DNA of 64,000 nt from Candidatus Microbacterium colombiense (GCA_029203165.1 CP119308.1:3162001-3226000), one strand, 5' to 3'; shown: positions 24,311 through 35,401, counted from the first letter of the stretch. Notes: generated by a model not told the origin, from the sequence alone. A program made the numbers and translations.

Positions 24311-27300
24311 TCACTCCGACGGCACACCGTTCCGACGACGCACACCGCGAACCAGCAGGAGCGCTCCCCCACCGAGCAGCAGGAGCATCGCCGACCAGGC
24401 CCACGGGCCACCCGCGAAGCCGGTCTGCGGCAGATCCTTGACGAACTCATTCGTGATCGTGACCTCGGCCGCCGCGGTCGCGCCGGCCAGGTCGACATAT
24501 GTCTCCGTCCCGGCGGCCGTCCGCGCCGCATCCGTCGACGTCGTCACGGTGATGGCCGTACGCACTGCGGTTCCCGCATCCGTCTCCGTGATCCCGCACG
24601 ATGCACCGACGGGGAGCGAATCGTAGGTCGTCGTGTATCCCCCGGCGGCGCTGAGCTCGCGCACGGCCCCTCCGGGAATGGCGATCAGAGCATCGTTCCG
24701 GAAGGCGGGGATCGTGCAGGCGAGTTCCACCGTGAAGGTGCCGTCCGCCCCCTCGGCATCCAGGTCGCCGATACGCTCCTTCGTCACCACGATCGAGGTG
24801 AGGTCGAAGGAGTTCGTCGCCGTGACCGTCCAGGCGGGGTCTACGCCCTCGCCGAGGACGACCGTTCCATCACTCGGGTCGAGCGAGGCACGCGTCGCGC
24901 CCGCGGAGAACGTCTCCTCAACGACGCACGAGGTGCTCGTCGGGTACGGTCCGAAGGTGCGCTGGCTGTTCGCCTCGAGTGGGAACTCGAGATCGAGGAT
25001 CTCCTGCCCCCGGTACGTGCACACCGCCGTGAAGGTGAACGGACCGGCACCGTACAGGGCCGCCCCCTCACCGTCGACGTTCTTCACGACCGTGAGCACC
25101 CCGGTGTCATAGCTGTTGGTGACCGTGACCTCGGCGGGCGTCGTTCCCACCTCGACCTCCGCGGCGCCGCCATCAAGGTCGGTGACCCCGGTGCCGGTGA
25201 CCGTGATCGCATCAGCGGCGGAGCTGCCGACCTCGGTGATCTCACACGTGGAGCGGGCCGGGATCGTGTTCGCCGGTGCGGTGTAGGTCTCGCCGTCGCT
25301 GAGCGTGAACGCGACATCGGTGATTCCGCCCGGGAATGTGACCGGGATGCCGGCGGTGCTCGTGCACGTGAGGGTGAAGTCGAACGGACCGAAGCCTCCC
25401 GCCACCGCGTCCGTGGCGACGATCTTCGTCACGGCGAGCCCGGAGTACGCGTAGTCGTTGACCAACTGCACGACGTCATCCGCCGGCACCTCGTCATCGG
25501 CATCCGCGACCTCGGTGATCTCGATCGTCGTGGGCGAACCCGAGCGGCTCGCCTCTCCGTACGAGCCGATCTCCCCCTGCTCGGTGATCGTGCAGGAAGC
25601 GCCGAAGGGCACACCGTCGATCCGGCGACTGTAGCCGTTGCCTTCGTCGAGCGTCACGACCGCATCCGCACCCAGGTTCAGCTCAACGCCGTCGATCGTG
25701 CAGACGACGTCGGCACGGAATGCGTCGGCCGCGTAGTCCGCGGCCGCGCCCGTGATCAGCTTGTCGACACGAAGGGCGCCGACCACCAGGTGCACACCGA
25801 CCCGAGACGGTGCGATGCGCTGGAAGGTCGTCTCATCCTCGTCACGGAATTTGACCCCGAACTGGTTCCACGCGAAGGAATCCGACGCGGGAACCGCAGA
25901 GGGCGCTCCGGTCGGGTTGTCCGCCGAGGCGACGACGTTGGTACTGCTGTACGTCACATCCACGAACTGTCCAGGGGTCAGCGCGCCGGCATTCGTGGTA
26001 CGGAAGTCCAGGCTCACGCGGATGCCGGAGACGCTCGACCAGTCGGTGTCCGCGTCGGCTGCCGTCCAGACCTCTCCGTTCTGAGCGCACGGCACCTGGT
26101 TGACGAGGTTGCCCCACGTGCCGGTGCACACGCCGGTCGAGGAGGTGACCTCGATCACGGTCCTGGTCCCGGCCGGCGCGTTGATCGCCAGGTCGTCGAG
26201 CATCTGCGGGCGGTATGCCGACCCACGGCTCGCGCCGGAGATGAGCGAACGATCCCCGGCGACGGGCAGCTGGTCGAACAGGACCATCTCGGCCATCTCG
26301 CTGGTGCCGCCGTTCTGGGCACGCAGCACCCAGCTGTCGGTCCCGCCGATCTCGCTGTTGGCCGCACACGGGGAGCGGAAGTACGCGCCGCCCGTGACCA
26401 CGAGGTTCTGCTGGCAGATCGCATCGGGCCGACCCGGATAGATCGCGCCCTGGCGCTCGCCCCGCACACCCTTCACGACGAACAGGCTCGTCGCGTTCGC
26501 CGGGGTGACGTAATCCGTCGTCCCACAGGTCGTGTCGTCGGCCGCCCACGCGCCGGTGACCGAACCGCCGGTGACCGAGTTCGTGCACGACTGCAGGTTC
26601 TCGTCGGTGTGCACGGTCATCGTGTTGATGGCCTGCTGCCCGATCCCGAGACCGGGCTGGAGCTGCAGCAGGATTCGCACGGAGAACGTCTCGCCCGGAG
26701 CCATGCGAGACCCGTCCGGCCAGCTGAACACGAGTTCCTGACCGTCAGGGACCAGGCTGTCCGGCTCCGGCAGCAGCCCGTCGGGATCGGCGGTGTAGAC
26801 CGGAGCGTCACCGAGATACACGAGGTACGTCGGGAGCAGATCGCGGAGTTCGTCGATCGTGAGATAGCCGGAACCGGTGTTGGTGAACGACAGGTCCCAG
26901 GGCACGAGGTCTCCGGCCGTGGCGACATGACTCGCGCCGTCATTGACCCTTTTGTTCACGGAGATCTGGAACGTCCCGGGACTCAGAGCGATGACGGCGT
27001 CGGTGGTTTTCTCCGCCGAGGTCTCGCCGTTGAGGCGGTCGCTGATCACGGTCACCGTGTTCGTCACGTCGCCGGACAGCGCGACAGGTTCGCCGCTCCC
27101 CCGATACTCGTCGCGGAGCTGCACGGTGAACGCCGCTGCGGCAGTCCAGCGCGGCGCCGGCACAGACGGGGAGAAGAAGGCGCCGTCCGCGCGCGTGAAC
27201 GCGAAGCGGACTCCCTCGATCTCCGCGAAACGGTCCGCCGCGACAGGAACGATCGCACCCGCGATGGTCGTGGCGGCGGATTCGACCCATTCGTCCGCGC

Positions 27301-30300
27301 CGTCCGCGCCGAACGGCCCGAAGACGGCCACCCGGATCCGATCGGCTCCGGCTGGCGCGGTGATCGTGCCGAGACCGGTGAAGTCGAAGGAGTCCCAGAA
27401 CTCGGGAGAGTTCTCGGCGTCGTCCGTCAGGCGCACTTCGGCCGGCGACAGCGTGCTCACCGGATCGGTGCCCTGGTTGGCGCCGAGGGTCACCGTCACG
27501 GGTGTGTCCTTCGTCGGTTCGGTCAGCGCGTTCGGCGACACGGTCTTCCGCGGGGCGACGTTGAGATCGCCTCCCGTGAGGGTCACGGCCACCGCGTCGC
27601 GTCCTCCGGTGAGCTCACCATCGCTGAGGATCGGGTCGTACGACTGCGCGAACACGCGGTTCGCCACTCCGACCCGGTCGTTGGCGGCCACGGTCTGCGG
27701 CTCGCCGGTGCTGCGCAGCTGCGGGCGCAGCTGGGTGTCCATGACGATGCGCAGCACGTTTGCCGCGGTGATGGTCCCCCCTGTCGTCGCGGGATCGGTT
27801 CCCTGGAAGGTGACCGACACACCGACGACGTCGGCCAGGGCCGTCGCATCCATCGCATTGACAGCCGCAGCGGTCGTCTGCTGCGTCGTGTACTCGCCGT
27901 CGGCATATCGCAGCACCCAGACGGTGCTGGCGGTGAGATCGACCTGCGCGGGAATCGCCGCGGAGATCGTGACCTTTCGCAGATCGAAGCGCTCGAACGG
28001 GTTGCCCTGTCCCGCGGCCGTGAGCCAGTCGATGTTCTCCGTGAAGGGATCGGCCTTCGCGCCGGCGGCGGTGCCCGCGCTCTGGCACAGGGCCATCGCC
28101 TCGCCGTCGGCACACACCGGCGGATCGGTCACACGGATGTAGGAGGCCTTCGACACCGAGTCGTTGCGGGCCTCGAGCGTGAACTGCGCGGTCGGATAGG
28201 TCGAGGGAGCTGACCCTGCGCGCGGCACATGCAGGGCAGTCGTCGGAGTGACGGACTTGCGGACCGACACCCCGGGGCCTGGGTTCGTGATCAGGATGGT
28301 GTCAGCGTCGATGTCGCTCTGCACCTCGCCGGTGACGAGACCTTCGCCGTCGATGCGCACGTCGTTCTCGACGAGTCCCTGATCAGCGGTGTTATAGGTC
28401 TCCTCGTCGATCACCCATGCGCCATCCGAGCGCTTCTGATCGCGGATCTGCCAGACGAGGTCGTACGTGCGCACCGAGCTGCTCGAGCCCACACCCTCAC
28501 CGATGGTCGTGACGAACGGATCGCCCGCGGCCACCGCATCAGCCCGCGCTTGATCATTCGGGGACAGCGAGATGCGGAAACCGGTGGCATCCGCGCGCTG
28601 CGCGTCGGTCAGCACATGACCAACGAAGGCGCCGTTCTGGATCCAGCCTCCGGCGGGAGCGATGACGGTCTGCCACGCGCCGCCGACGAACAACTCCACC
28701 GCGTCGACGATGTCGTACCGCATGTACCACCCGTTGCTGAAAGGCGTGCTGTTCGCGGGGATCGCATCGATCCGCACGAGGTCGAAGGCGTCGTAGACCG
28801 TGCCGGCCACCGCGCCCGGAGCACTCGACGGGTCGAACGCGTCGACAGCAGGGGCGGGGTCGGTGATGCTGATGCGACCGAATCCGGGGTCGACGCGCCA
28901 GCTCAGCGTCGTCCCTCGCAACTGTCCCGACTGCGCGGAGACCGTCGGTTCGCTCCAGCGCTTGTCGATCCCGATCGTGCCCTCGTTGGCGACGGTCTCG
29001 ATCGTCGCGCTGTCTTCATCAGCGTCGGTGTCGGTCAGCGGGGTACCGCCGCCCGTCTCTCCGGTACCGGTCGTCGTCGCCTGGTTGACATATTCCACGG
29101 GCTGGTCGTCGCTGGGAACGACATCGCCGCCGCTGCGGAGGTCACCGCGGGCCTCGGAGACGAAGTACGGCGTCACCGTCGTACCGGCCGGGAAACCCTT
29201 CGGGTCGATGTTGTCGAAGGTGAAGCGGATGCCTCGGACGTCGTCGATGCTGACGCCGGTCGGGAGCGCCGCCACGATCTCGGCCTGCGTCATCGAGACC
29301 AGATGCGGCTGCGCCTGAGCGGGGAAGACCTGCAACTGGCGCCAGTCACCGTTCGCGTCCTGGATCTCGATGGTCAGCGCCGTGTTCGACGGGACCTGCG
29401 TCGGAGCGATCGAGGTGAGATCGAAAGCATCCCAGAATCCACCCTCGCCGGTCCACGCGTCCTCGACGACGATCCTGTTCGGGGTGATGTAGTCGGAGGT
29501 GGTCGTGAGGCGCGCCGCGAGCTCGGTCACGACCGGTTCACCCGGCGCCACGGATCCGGAGGGACGGATCGTCTTGGTGAGCGTCACGTCGATCTTCGGC
29601 TCGAGCAGCGTCAGATCCGCTGTGTCCGTGGCCTCCGCATCGACGCCGTTCTGCGCCACGACCGAGGTGGTGGCCGAGTTCGTCACCGTGCGCTGGGGAT
29701 CTGCGCCGATCGCATCCTCCGTCGTCTGGATCGTGAAGTCGATCACGGCGTTGGCGCCGGAGGCGATGCCGCCGTTGGCGGCGGTGAAGACGAATTCGAA
29801 CCCGGAGATCTCAACCCCGGGAGCGGCGGGCACGACGCCCTCGGTCAGGGCGACATCGACCGGGTCGCTGCCATCGAGCGGGTAGTAGCGCAGGATGGCG
29901 CTGTCAGCATCGTCGGGCCAGACCGGCGCCGAGGTGAACCCGCCGAAGGTGATCTCCGCATCGAAGAAGTCGAGATCGGTGATGCGGAGCTCGTTCACGC
30001 CGACATCCGACGTGTTCGTTCCGACGATGCGCGATTGGGCATCGTCGCCCGCCGCAATGCGGGCCGGGGAGATGCTCTTGCTCGTGGCCGCGGCGATGGA
30101 CGCGGGGATCACACGGTAGTCGGCATCCGCGCTGTCGCTCACAGGATCGCGGCCCTCGACGGCGGCGGTGGCGCGCACCGTGTTGTCGACGGCGTGCACC
30201 GAGGTCGACAGATCTGCGTCGGTGTTCCGATGCGTCGCACGCTGTTCGACCTGGATAGCGACGGTGCCTGACGCACCCTCCGCGATCGCGGTGCCGGTGT

Positions 30301-31267
30301 AGGTCAGTCGGATGCCGCCGATCTCGGCGACATCCACGCCTGCCGGGATCTCCGGTACGGACGACGGCGGCCCTGGTACCCACTGCCACGTGCCATCGGC
30401 CTGCTGCAGGTAGAGATCCACCTGCACCGCGTCTGCGCCCACCGGCAGAGTCGTGTTGCCGAAACCGGTGAAGTCGGTGATCGTGAAGGGGTTGCTCGCA
30501 TCGAGCGTCGTCGCGCCGTCCTCGGCGACCGAAGGCTCCTGCATGATGAGCGTCTCGACCGGACCGTTCGACGCGTTCGAGATCGCGAGATCGATCGTGG
30601 AGGGAGATCCGGGATTGAAACTCTGGGGCGACGGAGACCAGTCCTTGGTCACACCGACGTCGATGATCTCCGGGGTGATCACGGTGATTGTCGCGTCGTC
30701 CGTCGCCGGCGCGGAGTTGGTGGCCTCCGTCTGGGCGCTGTTGGTGATCGTCTTGGTCCCGGGCGGGAGATCCGACGGCACCTGCAACGTGATCGTCACG
30801 GTGAATGTCTGACCGTTCTGCAGACCGGTTCCGACCGGGGCGCTGATCGCGCCGGTGAAATCGACGTCGAGCACGGTGTCTGCGGTGACGGTCGACGGCG
30901 CGGTCGCACCGACTGCGCCGTCGACCGTCCAGGTCACGTCGCGCGCGACGCTGGCCGCACCGGGCTGCATGGAGACATTCTGGATCGAGTAGCCCGCGAG
31001 CTCCGCCGGCAGTGCGTCGTGGAGCGAGGCATCGAGGCACGACTGCTCGGAGCAGTTGACCGCGATCGTGTAGGTGAACGGCTGCCCCGGCGACACCTGT
31101 GCAGGGGCGACGCTCTTCGACACCGTCAAGTACTCGGGATCCCCCTCGGCCGCGAATGCCGGAGCCACCGGTACCACGAGTCCGGCGGCGATGACGGTGG
31201 CCGTCACCAGCGACGCCCACACCCCCCGCGCGCGTCCGTGTGCCGTCGACAGTCTGGTCGTACGCAT
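24311..31267 (-). CDS. Giant LPQTG-anchored surface protein with DUF11-like and DUF5979 repeats
   Basis: A 2318-residue secreted protein. A signal peptide (about 1-39, cleavage after AFA) is followed by many repeats of roughly 140-170 residues built from beta-rich DUF11/isopeptide-type units with recurring motifs such as TVTNSATT, and NTVTVI. Four DUF5979-like domains follow at about 1830-2270, each opening with a valine-rich strand and Lys (ALRVDKLITG, LAVTKIVATD, LTVVKNVDGE, SIVVTKERIG) and holding paired cysteines. The C-terminus is a sortase signal: LPQTG at 2279-2283, a hydrophobic helix, and VRRRNG. The composition is rich in Asp, Thr, Ala and Val and poor in Lys. It is likely a cell-wall adhesin or matrix protein; the ligand is unknown. 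No sortase gene is in the window. It sits alone between the S10-spc and str operons. Confidence 0.88.
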   Translation of the reverse strand: MRTTRLSTAHGRARGVWASLVTATVIAAGLVVPVAPAFAAEGDPEYLTVSKSVAPAQVSPGQPFTYTIAVNCSEQSCLDASLHDALPAELAGYSIQNVSMQPGAASVARDVTWTVDGAVGATAPSTVTADTVLDVDFTGAISAPVGTGLQNGQTFTVTITLQVPSDLPPGTKTITNSAQTEATNSAPATDDATITVITPEIIDVGVTKDWSPSPQSFNPGSPSTIDLAISNASNGPVETLIMQEPSVAEDGATTLDASNPFTITDFTGFGNTTLPVGADAVQVDLYLQQADGTWQWVPGPPSSVPEIPAGVDVAEIGGIRLTYTGTAIAEGASGTVAIQVEQRATHRNTDADLSTSVHAVDNTVRATAAVEGRDPVSDSADADYRVIPASIAAATSKSISPARIAAGDDAQSRIVGTNTSDVGVNELRITDLDFFDAEITFGGFTSAPVWPDDADSAILRYYPLDGSDPVDVALTEGVVPAAPGVEISGFEFVFTAANGGIASGANAVIDFTIQTTEDAIGADPQRTVTNSATTSVVAQNGVDAEATDTADLTLLEPKIDVTLTKTIRPSGSVAPGEPVVTELAARLTTTSDYITPNRIVVEDAWTGEGGFWDAFDLTSIAPTQVPSNTALTIEIQDANGDWRQLQVFPAQAQPHLVSMTQAEIVAALPTGVSIDDVRGIRFTFDNIDPKGFPAGTTVTPYFVSEARGDLRSGGDVVPSDDQPVEYVNQATTTGTGETGGGTPLTDTDADEDSATIETVANEGTIGIDKRWSEPTVSAQSGQLRGTTLSWRVDPGFGRISITDPAPAVDAFDPSSAPGAVAGTVYDAFDLVRIDAIPANSTPFSNGWYMRYDIVDAVELFVGGAWQTVIAPAGGWIQNGAFVGHVLTDAQRADATGFRISLSPNDQARADAVAAGDPFVTTIGEGVGSSSSVRTYDLVWQIRDQKRSDGAWVIDEETYNTADQGLVENDVRIDGEGLVTGEVQSDIDADTILITNPGPGVSVRKSVTPTTALHVPRAGSAPSTYPTAQFTLEARNDSVSKASYIRVTDPPVCADGEAMALCQSAGTAAGAKADPFTENIDWLTAAGQGNPFERFDLRKVTISAAIPAQVDLTASTVWVLRYADGEYTTQQTTAAAVNAMDATALADVVGVSVTFQGTDPATTGGTITAANVLRIVMDTQLRPQLRSTGEPQTVAANDRVGVANRVFAQSYDPILSDGELTGGRDAVAVTLTGGDLNVAPRKTVSPNALTEPTKDTPVTVTLGANQGTDPVSTLSPAEVRLTDDAENSPEFWDSFDFTGLGTITAPAGADRIRVAVFGPFGADGADEWVESAATTIAGAIVPVAADRFAEIEGVRFAFTRADGAFFSPSVPAPRWTAAAAFTVQLRDEYRGSGEPVALSGDVTNTVTVISDRLNGETSAEKTTDAVIALSPGTFQISVNKRVNDGASHVATAGDLVPWDLSFTNTGSGYLTIDELRDLLPTYLVYLGDAPVYTADPDGLLPEPDSLVPDGQELVFSWPDGSRMAPGETFSVRILLQLQPGLGIGQQAINTMTVHTDENLQSCTNSVTGGSVTGAWAADDTTCGTTDYVTPANATSLFVVKGVRGERQGAIYPGRPDAICQQNLVVTGGAYFRSPCAANSEIGGTDSWVLRAQNGGTSEMAEMVLFDQLPVAGDRSLISGASRGSAYRPQMLDDLAINAPAGTRTVIEVTSSTGVCTGTWGNLVNQVPCAQNGEVWTAADADTDWSSVSGIRVSLDFRTTNAGALTPGQFVDVTYSSTNVVASADNPTGAPSAVPASDSFAWNQFGVKFRDEDETTFQRIAPSRVGVHLVVGALRVDKLITGAAADYAADAFRADVVCTIDGVELNLGADAVVTLDEGNGYSRRIDGVPFGASCTITEQGEIGSYGEASRSGSPTTIEITEVADADDEVPADDVVQLVNDYAYSGLAVTKIVATDAVAGGFGPFDFTLTCTSTAGIPVTFPGGITDVAFTLSDGETYTAPANTIPARSTCEITEVGSSAADAITVTGTGVTDLDGGAAEVEVGTTPAEVTVTNSYDTGVLTVVKNVDGEGAALYGAGPFTFTAVCTYRGQEILDLEFPLEANSQRTFGPYPTSTSCVVEETFSAGATRASLDPSDGTVVLGEGVDPAWTVTATNSFDLTSIVVTKERIGDLDAEGADGTFTVELACTIPAFRNDALIAIPGGAVRELSAAGGYTTTYDSLPVGASCGITETDAGTAVRTAITVTTSTDAARTAAGTETYVDLAGATAAAEVTITNEFVKDLPQTGFAGGPWAWSAMLLLLGGGALLLVRGVRRRNGVPSE

Positions 31268-31286
31268 GGCGTAGCCTCCCCGTTGT

Positions 31287-31303
31287 TGCTGACGATGTCA
31301 GCA
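31287..31303 (-). promoter_or_regulatory. Stem-loop next to the ribosome-binding site of the surface-protein gene
   Basis: Perfect palindrome TGCTGAC-GAT-GTCAGCA just upstream of the minus-strand GGGGAGG at 31281-31275 and the ATG at 31267. It could be an operator or a leader hairpin that affects translation of the giant gene. Confidence 0.4.
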
Positions 31304-31454
31304 GCTCCCCTCCCCGGGAGTTACGCCCCAGCGGCGTCGCACACCCGCGATGATGCGGGATGAACGTTCCGGTTCTGCGTCCTGAGATGCAGCAACCTCG
31401 GTTTCATCCTGGCATATCGCCCGAGCGAAAAGCGAGCCTTGACGGGCAGAGAAA

Positions 31455-31483
31455 AGCGGCGACCCCGAAAGGGGGCCGCCGCT
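31455..31483 (-). terminator. Terminator after the small antitoxin-like gene
   Basis: AGCGGCG at 31455-31461 pairs with CGCCGCT at 31477-31483 and inner CCCC with GGGG around a GAAA loop, 15 bases past the stop at 31498. Confidence 0.75.
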
Positions 31484-31497
31484 CTCTGACGTTTTCG

Positions 31498-31710
31498 TTA
31501 CTCGTTGCCGACGGCCTTGTCGGCGCCGTCACGGATCTCATCGATCTTGTCCGCAGCACCCGGCGCGATCTTCTTGGCGAAGTCCGCGACGCCGTCGAGC
31601 ACCTTGTCGCTGATGTCTTCAGCCTGGTCGCTCTTGACCGCCTCGGCGATCTTGTCCTTGTTCTGCTCGAAGAGCTCTTTGCCCTTGTTGACCGCGTCCT
31701 CGATACCCAT
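31498..31710 (-). CDS. Small Rv0909/MT0933-type antitoxin-like protein
   Basis: A 70-residue highly charged, helical protein: MGIEDAVNKGKELFEQNKDK, then repeated DKV/DKI heptads through DEIRDGADKAVGNE. It resembles the short MT0933 (Rv0909) antitoxin family of actinobacteria. The start at 31710 has AGGGG about ten bases upstream (CTTCAGAGG region in reverse) and matches the family length. The toxin normally paired with Rv0909 (Rv0910, a START-like protein) is not adjacent. It has its own terminator and sits between tuf and the surface-protein gene. The name is by family resemblance; toxin neutralisation is not shown. Confidence 0.6.
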   Translation of the reverse strand: MGIEDAVNKGKELFEQNKDKIAEAVKSDQAEDISDKVLDGVADFAKKIAPGAADKIDEIRDGADKAVGNE

Positions 31711-31816
31711 GGTGTTCCCCTTCAGAGGTGTGTGCTGCCGACCGGAGAGGCCGATCACCCTCATTGTGCATGCCTGCCACGCCAAACGGAACCCCTGATA
31801 CGAAGGGTGACAACGA

Positions 31817-31850
31817 CACAGGGGCCGGACCCGAAGGCCCGACCCCTGTG
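31817..31850 (-). terminator. Terminator of tuf
   Basis: CACAGGGG at 31817-31824 pairs with CCCCTGTG at 31843-31850, with further inner pairing of CCGG and CCG segments around a CGAA loop, 17 bases past the tuf stop. Confidence 0.75.
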
Positions 31851-31866
31851 CGAAGGAAGCAGATGC

Positions 31867-33057
<1,191 letters not shown>

Positions 33058-33132
33058 TGGGTCCTCCTCAGGACGTCGTTGTAGAGGTGCCGGGCACTGG
33101 ATTGCGACCGGTTCTCCACGGGTGAGATTCTC

Positions 33133-33138
33133 AGTTTA
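33133..33138 (-). promoter_or_regulatory. Possible tuf promoter (-10 box)
   Basis: Minus-strand TAAACT in an AT-rich stretch just past the fusA hairpin and about 75 bases before the tuf GTG. No clear -35 is seen. Confidence 0.35.
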
Positions 33139-33168
33139 GTAGAGAGGGAATGTGAAGTTGTAGGGGGC

Positions 33169-33198
33169 CTGGGAGCCGAACCGGAGTCCGGCTCCCAG
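33169..33198 (-). terminator. Hairpin between fusA and tuf
   Basis: A 10-bp perfect stem (CTGGGAGCCG at 33169-33178, CGGCTCCCAG at 33189-33198), nine bases after the fusA stop. It likely terminates or attenuates the str transcript, leaving tuf partly on its own promoter. Confidence 0.6.
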
Positions 33199-33206
33199 AA
33201 GGACGA

Positions 33207-35321
33207 TTACTCGCCCTTGGTCTTCTGGACGATCTCGTCGGCCACTGCGCGGGGAACCTCAGCGTAGCTGTGGAACTCCATCGAGTAGACGGCGCGACCC
33301 GAGGTCTTCGAGCGCAGGTCGCCGATGTATCCGAACATCTCGGACAGCGGAACCTGTGCACGCACGACCTTGACGCCGGCGGCATCCTCCATCGACTGGA
33401 TCTGGCCACGGCGCGAGTTGATGTCGCCGATGACGTCGCCCATGTACTCCTCAGGAGTACGGACCTCGACGGCCATCAGCGGCTCGAGCAGCACGGGGTT
33501 CGCGCGGCGCGCGGCCTCCTTGAAGCCCATCGAGCCCGCGATCTTGAACGCCATCTCCGAGGAGTCGACGTCGTGGGCAGCACCGTCGACGATGATCGCC
33601 TTGACGCCGACCATCGGGTAGCCCGCGAGGACTCCGACGTTCATCGCGTCCTGGAAACCGGCGTCGATGGATCCGATGTACTCGCGAGGGATGCGACCAC
33701 CGGTGACGGCGTTCACGAACTCGTAGGTCTTCTCGGAGTCCAGGTCCATCGGCTCGATGGTGAACTGGATCTTCGCGAACTGACCCGAACCACCGGTCTG
33801 CTTCTTGTGCGTGTAGTCGTGCTTCTCGACGGCCTTGCGGATCGTCTCGCGGTACGCCACCTGCGGCTTGCCGACGTTGGCCTCGACGTTGAACTCGCGC
33901 TTCATGCGGTCCACGAGGATGTCGAGGTGCAGCTCGCCCATTCCCTTGATGGTCGTCTGACCGGTCTCGGGGTTGAGCTCGGTGCGGAACGTCGGGTCCT
34001 CTTCAGCGAGCTTCTGGATGGCGACACCCAGCTTCTCCTGGTCGGCCTTGGTCTTCGGCTCGATGGCGACCTCGATGACGGGCTCCGGGAAGGTCATCGA
34101 CTCGAGGACGACGGGCGACGCGGGGTCGGTCAGGGTGTCACCGGTGGTGGTGTCCTTCAGGCCGATGACCGCGTAGATGTTTCCGGCGGTGACCGAGGGG
34201 ACCGGGATCTCCTTGTTGGCGTGCATCTGGAAGATCTTCCCGATGCGCTCCTTCTTGCCCTTGGTCGAGTTGACGACCGGCGAGCCGGAGTCGAGGTGAC
34301 CCGAGTAGACGCGCACGTAGGTGAGGCGACCGAAGAACGGGTGCACGGCGACCTTGAAGGCCAGGGCCGCGAACGGGTCATTGGCGTCGGGGTGACGCTC
34401 GATGATCGTGTCGTAGTCCTTGGGGTCGTGCGCCTCGATCGAGCCCACGTCGAGCGGGTTCGGCAGGTAGTCGATGACCGCGTCGAGCATCGGCTGCACA
34501 CCGCGGTTCTTGAACGCGGAACCGCACAGCACCGGGTAGATCTCGCTGGAGACGGTCAGCTTGCGGATCGCGCCCTTGATCTCGGCGACCGTGAGCTCCT
34601 CGCCACCGAAGAACTTCTCGAGAAGTGCGTCGTCGGTCTCGGCGACGGTCTCGAGCAGCTGCTGCCGGTAGTCGGCCGCCTTCTCCTTGAGGTCTTCCGG
34701 GATCTCCTGGATCTCGTAGGAGGCGCCCATGGTGACGTCACCCTTCGAGTCACCGGCCCAGACGAGGGCCCGCATCTCGACGAGGTCGATGACACCGACG
34801 AAGTCGTTCTCGGCACCGATCGGCAGCTGGATGACCAGCGGCTTCGCGCCGAGGCGGTTGATGATCGTGTCGACCGTGAAGTAGAAGTCGGCGCCGAGCT
34901 TGTCCATCTTGTTGACGAAGCAGATGCGCGGGACGTTGTACTTGTCGGCCTGACGCCAGACGGTCTCGGACTGGGGCTCGACGCCCTCCTTGCCGTCGAA
35001 CACGGCGACTGCGCCGTCGAGGACACGGAGCGAGCGCTCCACCTCGACCGTGAAGTCCACGTGGCCGGGCGTGTCGATGATGTTGATCTGGTTCTTGTCC
35101 CAGTAGCAGGTCACGGCGGCAGACGTGATCGTGATGCCGCGCTCCTTCTCCTGTTCCATCCAGTCAGTGGTCGAGGCGCCATCGTGCGTCTCGCCGAGCT
35201 TGTGGTTGACGCCCGTGTAGAACAGGATGCGCTCGGTCGTCGTCGTCTTGCCGGCATCGATGTGCGCCATGATGCCGATGTTGCGGACCTTGCTCAGGTC
35301 GGTGAGCACGTCTTGTGCCAC
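33207..35321 (-). CDS. fusA: Elongation factor G
   Basis: A 704-residue translocation GTPase. G-domain motifs: GIMAHIDAGKTTTTERI near 16-32, the switch II DTPGHVDFTVEVERSLRVLD, and VNKMDKLGADF. Domain II, III, IV (with the tip region PREYIGSIDAGFQDAM) and the C-terminal RRGQIQSMEDAAG follow in normal order. The start is GTG at 35321. It is 90 bases after rpsG, with a palindromic element in between. Standard length. Confidence 0.98.
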   Translation of the reverse strand: MAQDVLTDLSKVRNIGIMAHIDAGKTTTTERILFYTGVNHKLGETHDGASTTDWMEQEKERGITITSAAVTCYWDKNQINIIDTPGHVDFTVEVERSLRVLDGAVAVFDGKEGVEPQSETVWRQADKYNVPRICFVNKMDKLGADFYFTVDTIINRLGAKPLVIQLPIGAENDFVGVIDLVEMRALVWAGDSKGDVTMGASYEIQEIPEDLKEKAADYRQQLLETVAETDDALLEKFFGGEELTVAEIKGAIRKLTVSSEIYPVLCGSAFKNRGVQPMLDAVIDYLPNPLDVGSIEAHDPKDYDTIIERHPDANDPFAALAFKVAVHPFFGRLTYVRVYSGHLDSGSPVVNSTKGKKERIGKIFQMHANKEIPVPSVTAGNIYAVIGLKDTTTGDTLTDPASPVVLESMTFPEPVIEVAIEPKTKADQEKLGVAIQKLAEEDPTFRTELNPETGQTTIKGMGELHLDILVDRMKREFNVEANVGKPQVAYRETIRKAVEKHDYTHKKQTGGSGQFAKIQFTIEPMDLDSEKTYEFVNAVTGGRIPREYIGSIDAGFQDAMNVGVLAGYPMVGVKAIIVDGAAHDVDSSEMAFKIAGSMGFKEAARRANPVLLEPLMAVEVRTPEEYMGDVIGDINSRRGQIQSMEDAAGVKVVRAQVPLSEMFGYIGDLRSKTSGRAVYSMEFHSYAEVPRAVADEIVQKTKGE

Positions 35322-35369
35322 AGGAGTGTCCTTATCTTTCGTGCAGTCGTACTGCGCAGAGGGGGTGAC

Positions 35370-35401
35370 GGGCTCAGGAACGCGGATGGGCTCCTGAGCC
35401 C
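35370..35401. repeat. Palindromic intergenic element between rpsG and fusA
   Basis: A 10-bp perfect inverted repeat (GGGCTCAGGA at 35370-35379, TCCTGAGCCC at 35392-35401) with a 12-base loop. Continuing right, the minus strand reads CTTCGACGGGCTCAGGA, related to the arm of the rplE-rpsH element. It is probably a member of a dispersed palindrome family and may act as an attenuator before fusA. Confidence 0.6.

Noticed and set aside
24128..28213. A 1361-codon open frame on the plus strand opposite the surface-protein gene
   Set aside because: Its translation is Arg/Gly/Asp-rich without any domain, typical of the antisense frame of high-GC genes, while the minus-strand frame has a signal peptide, repeats and an LPQTG anchor.
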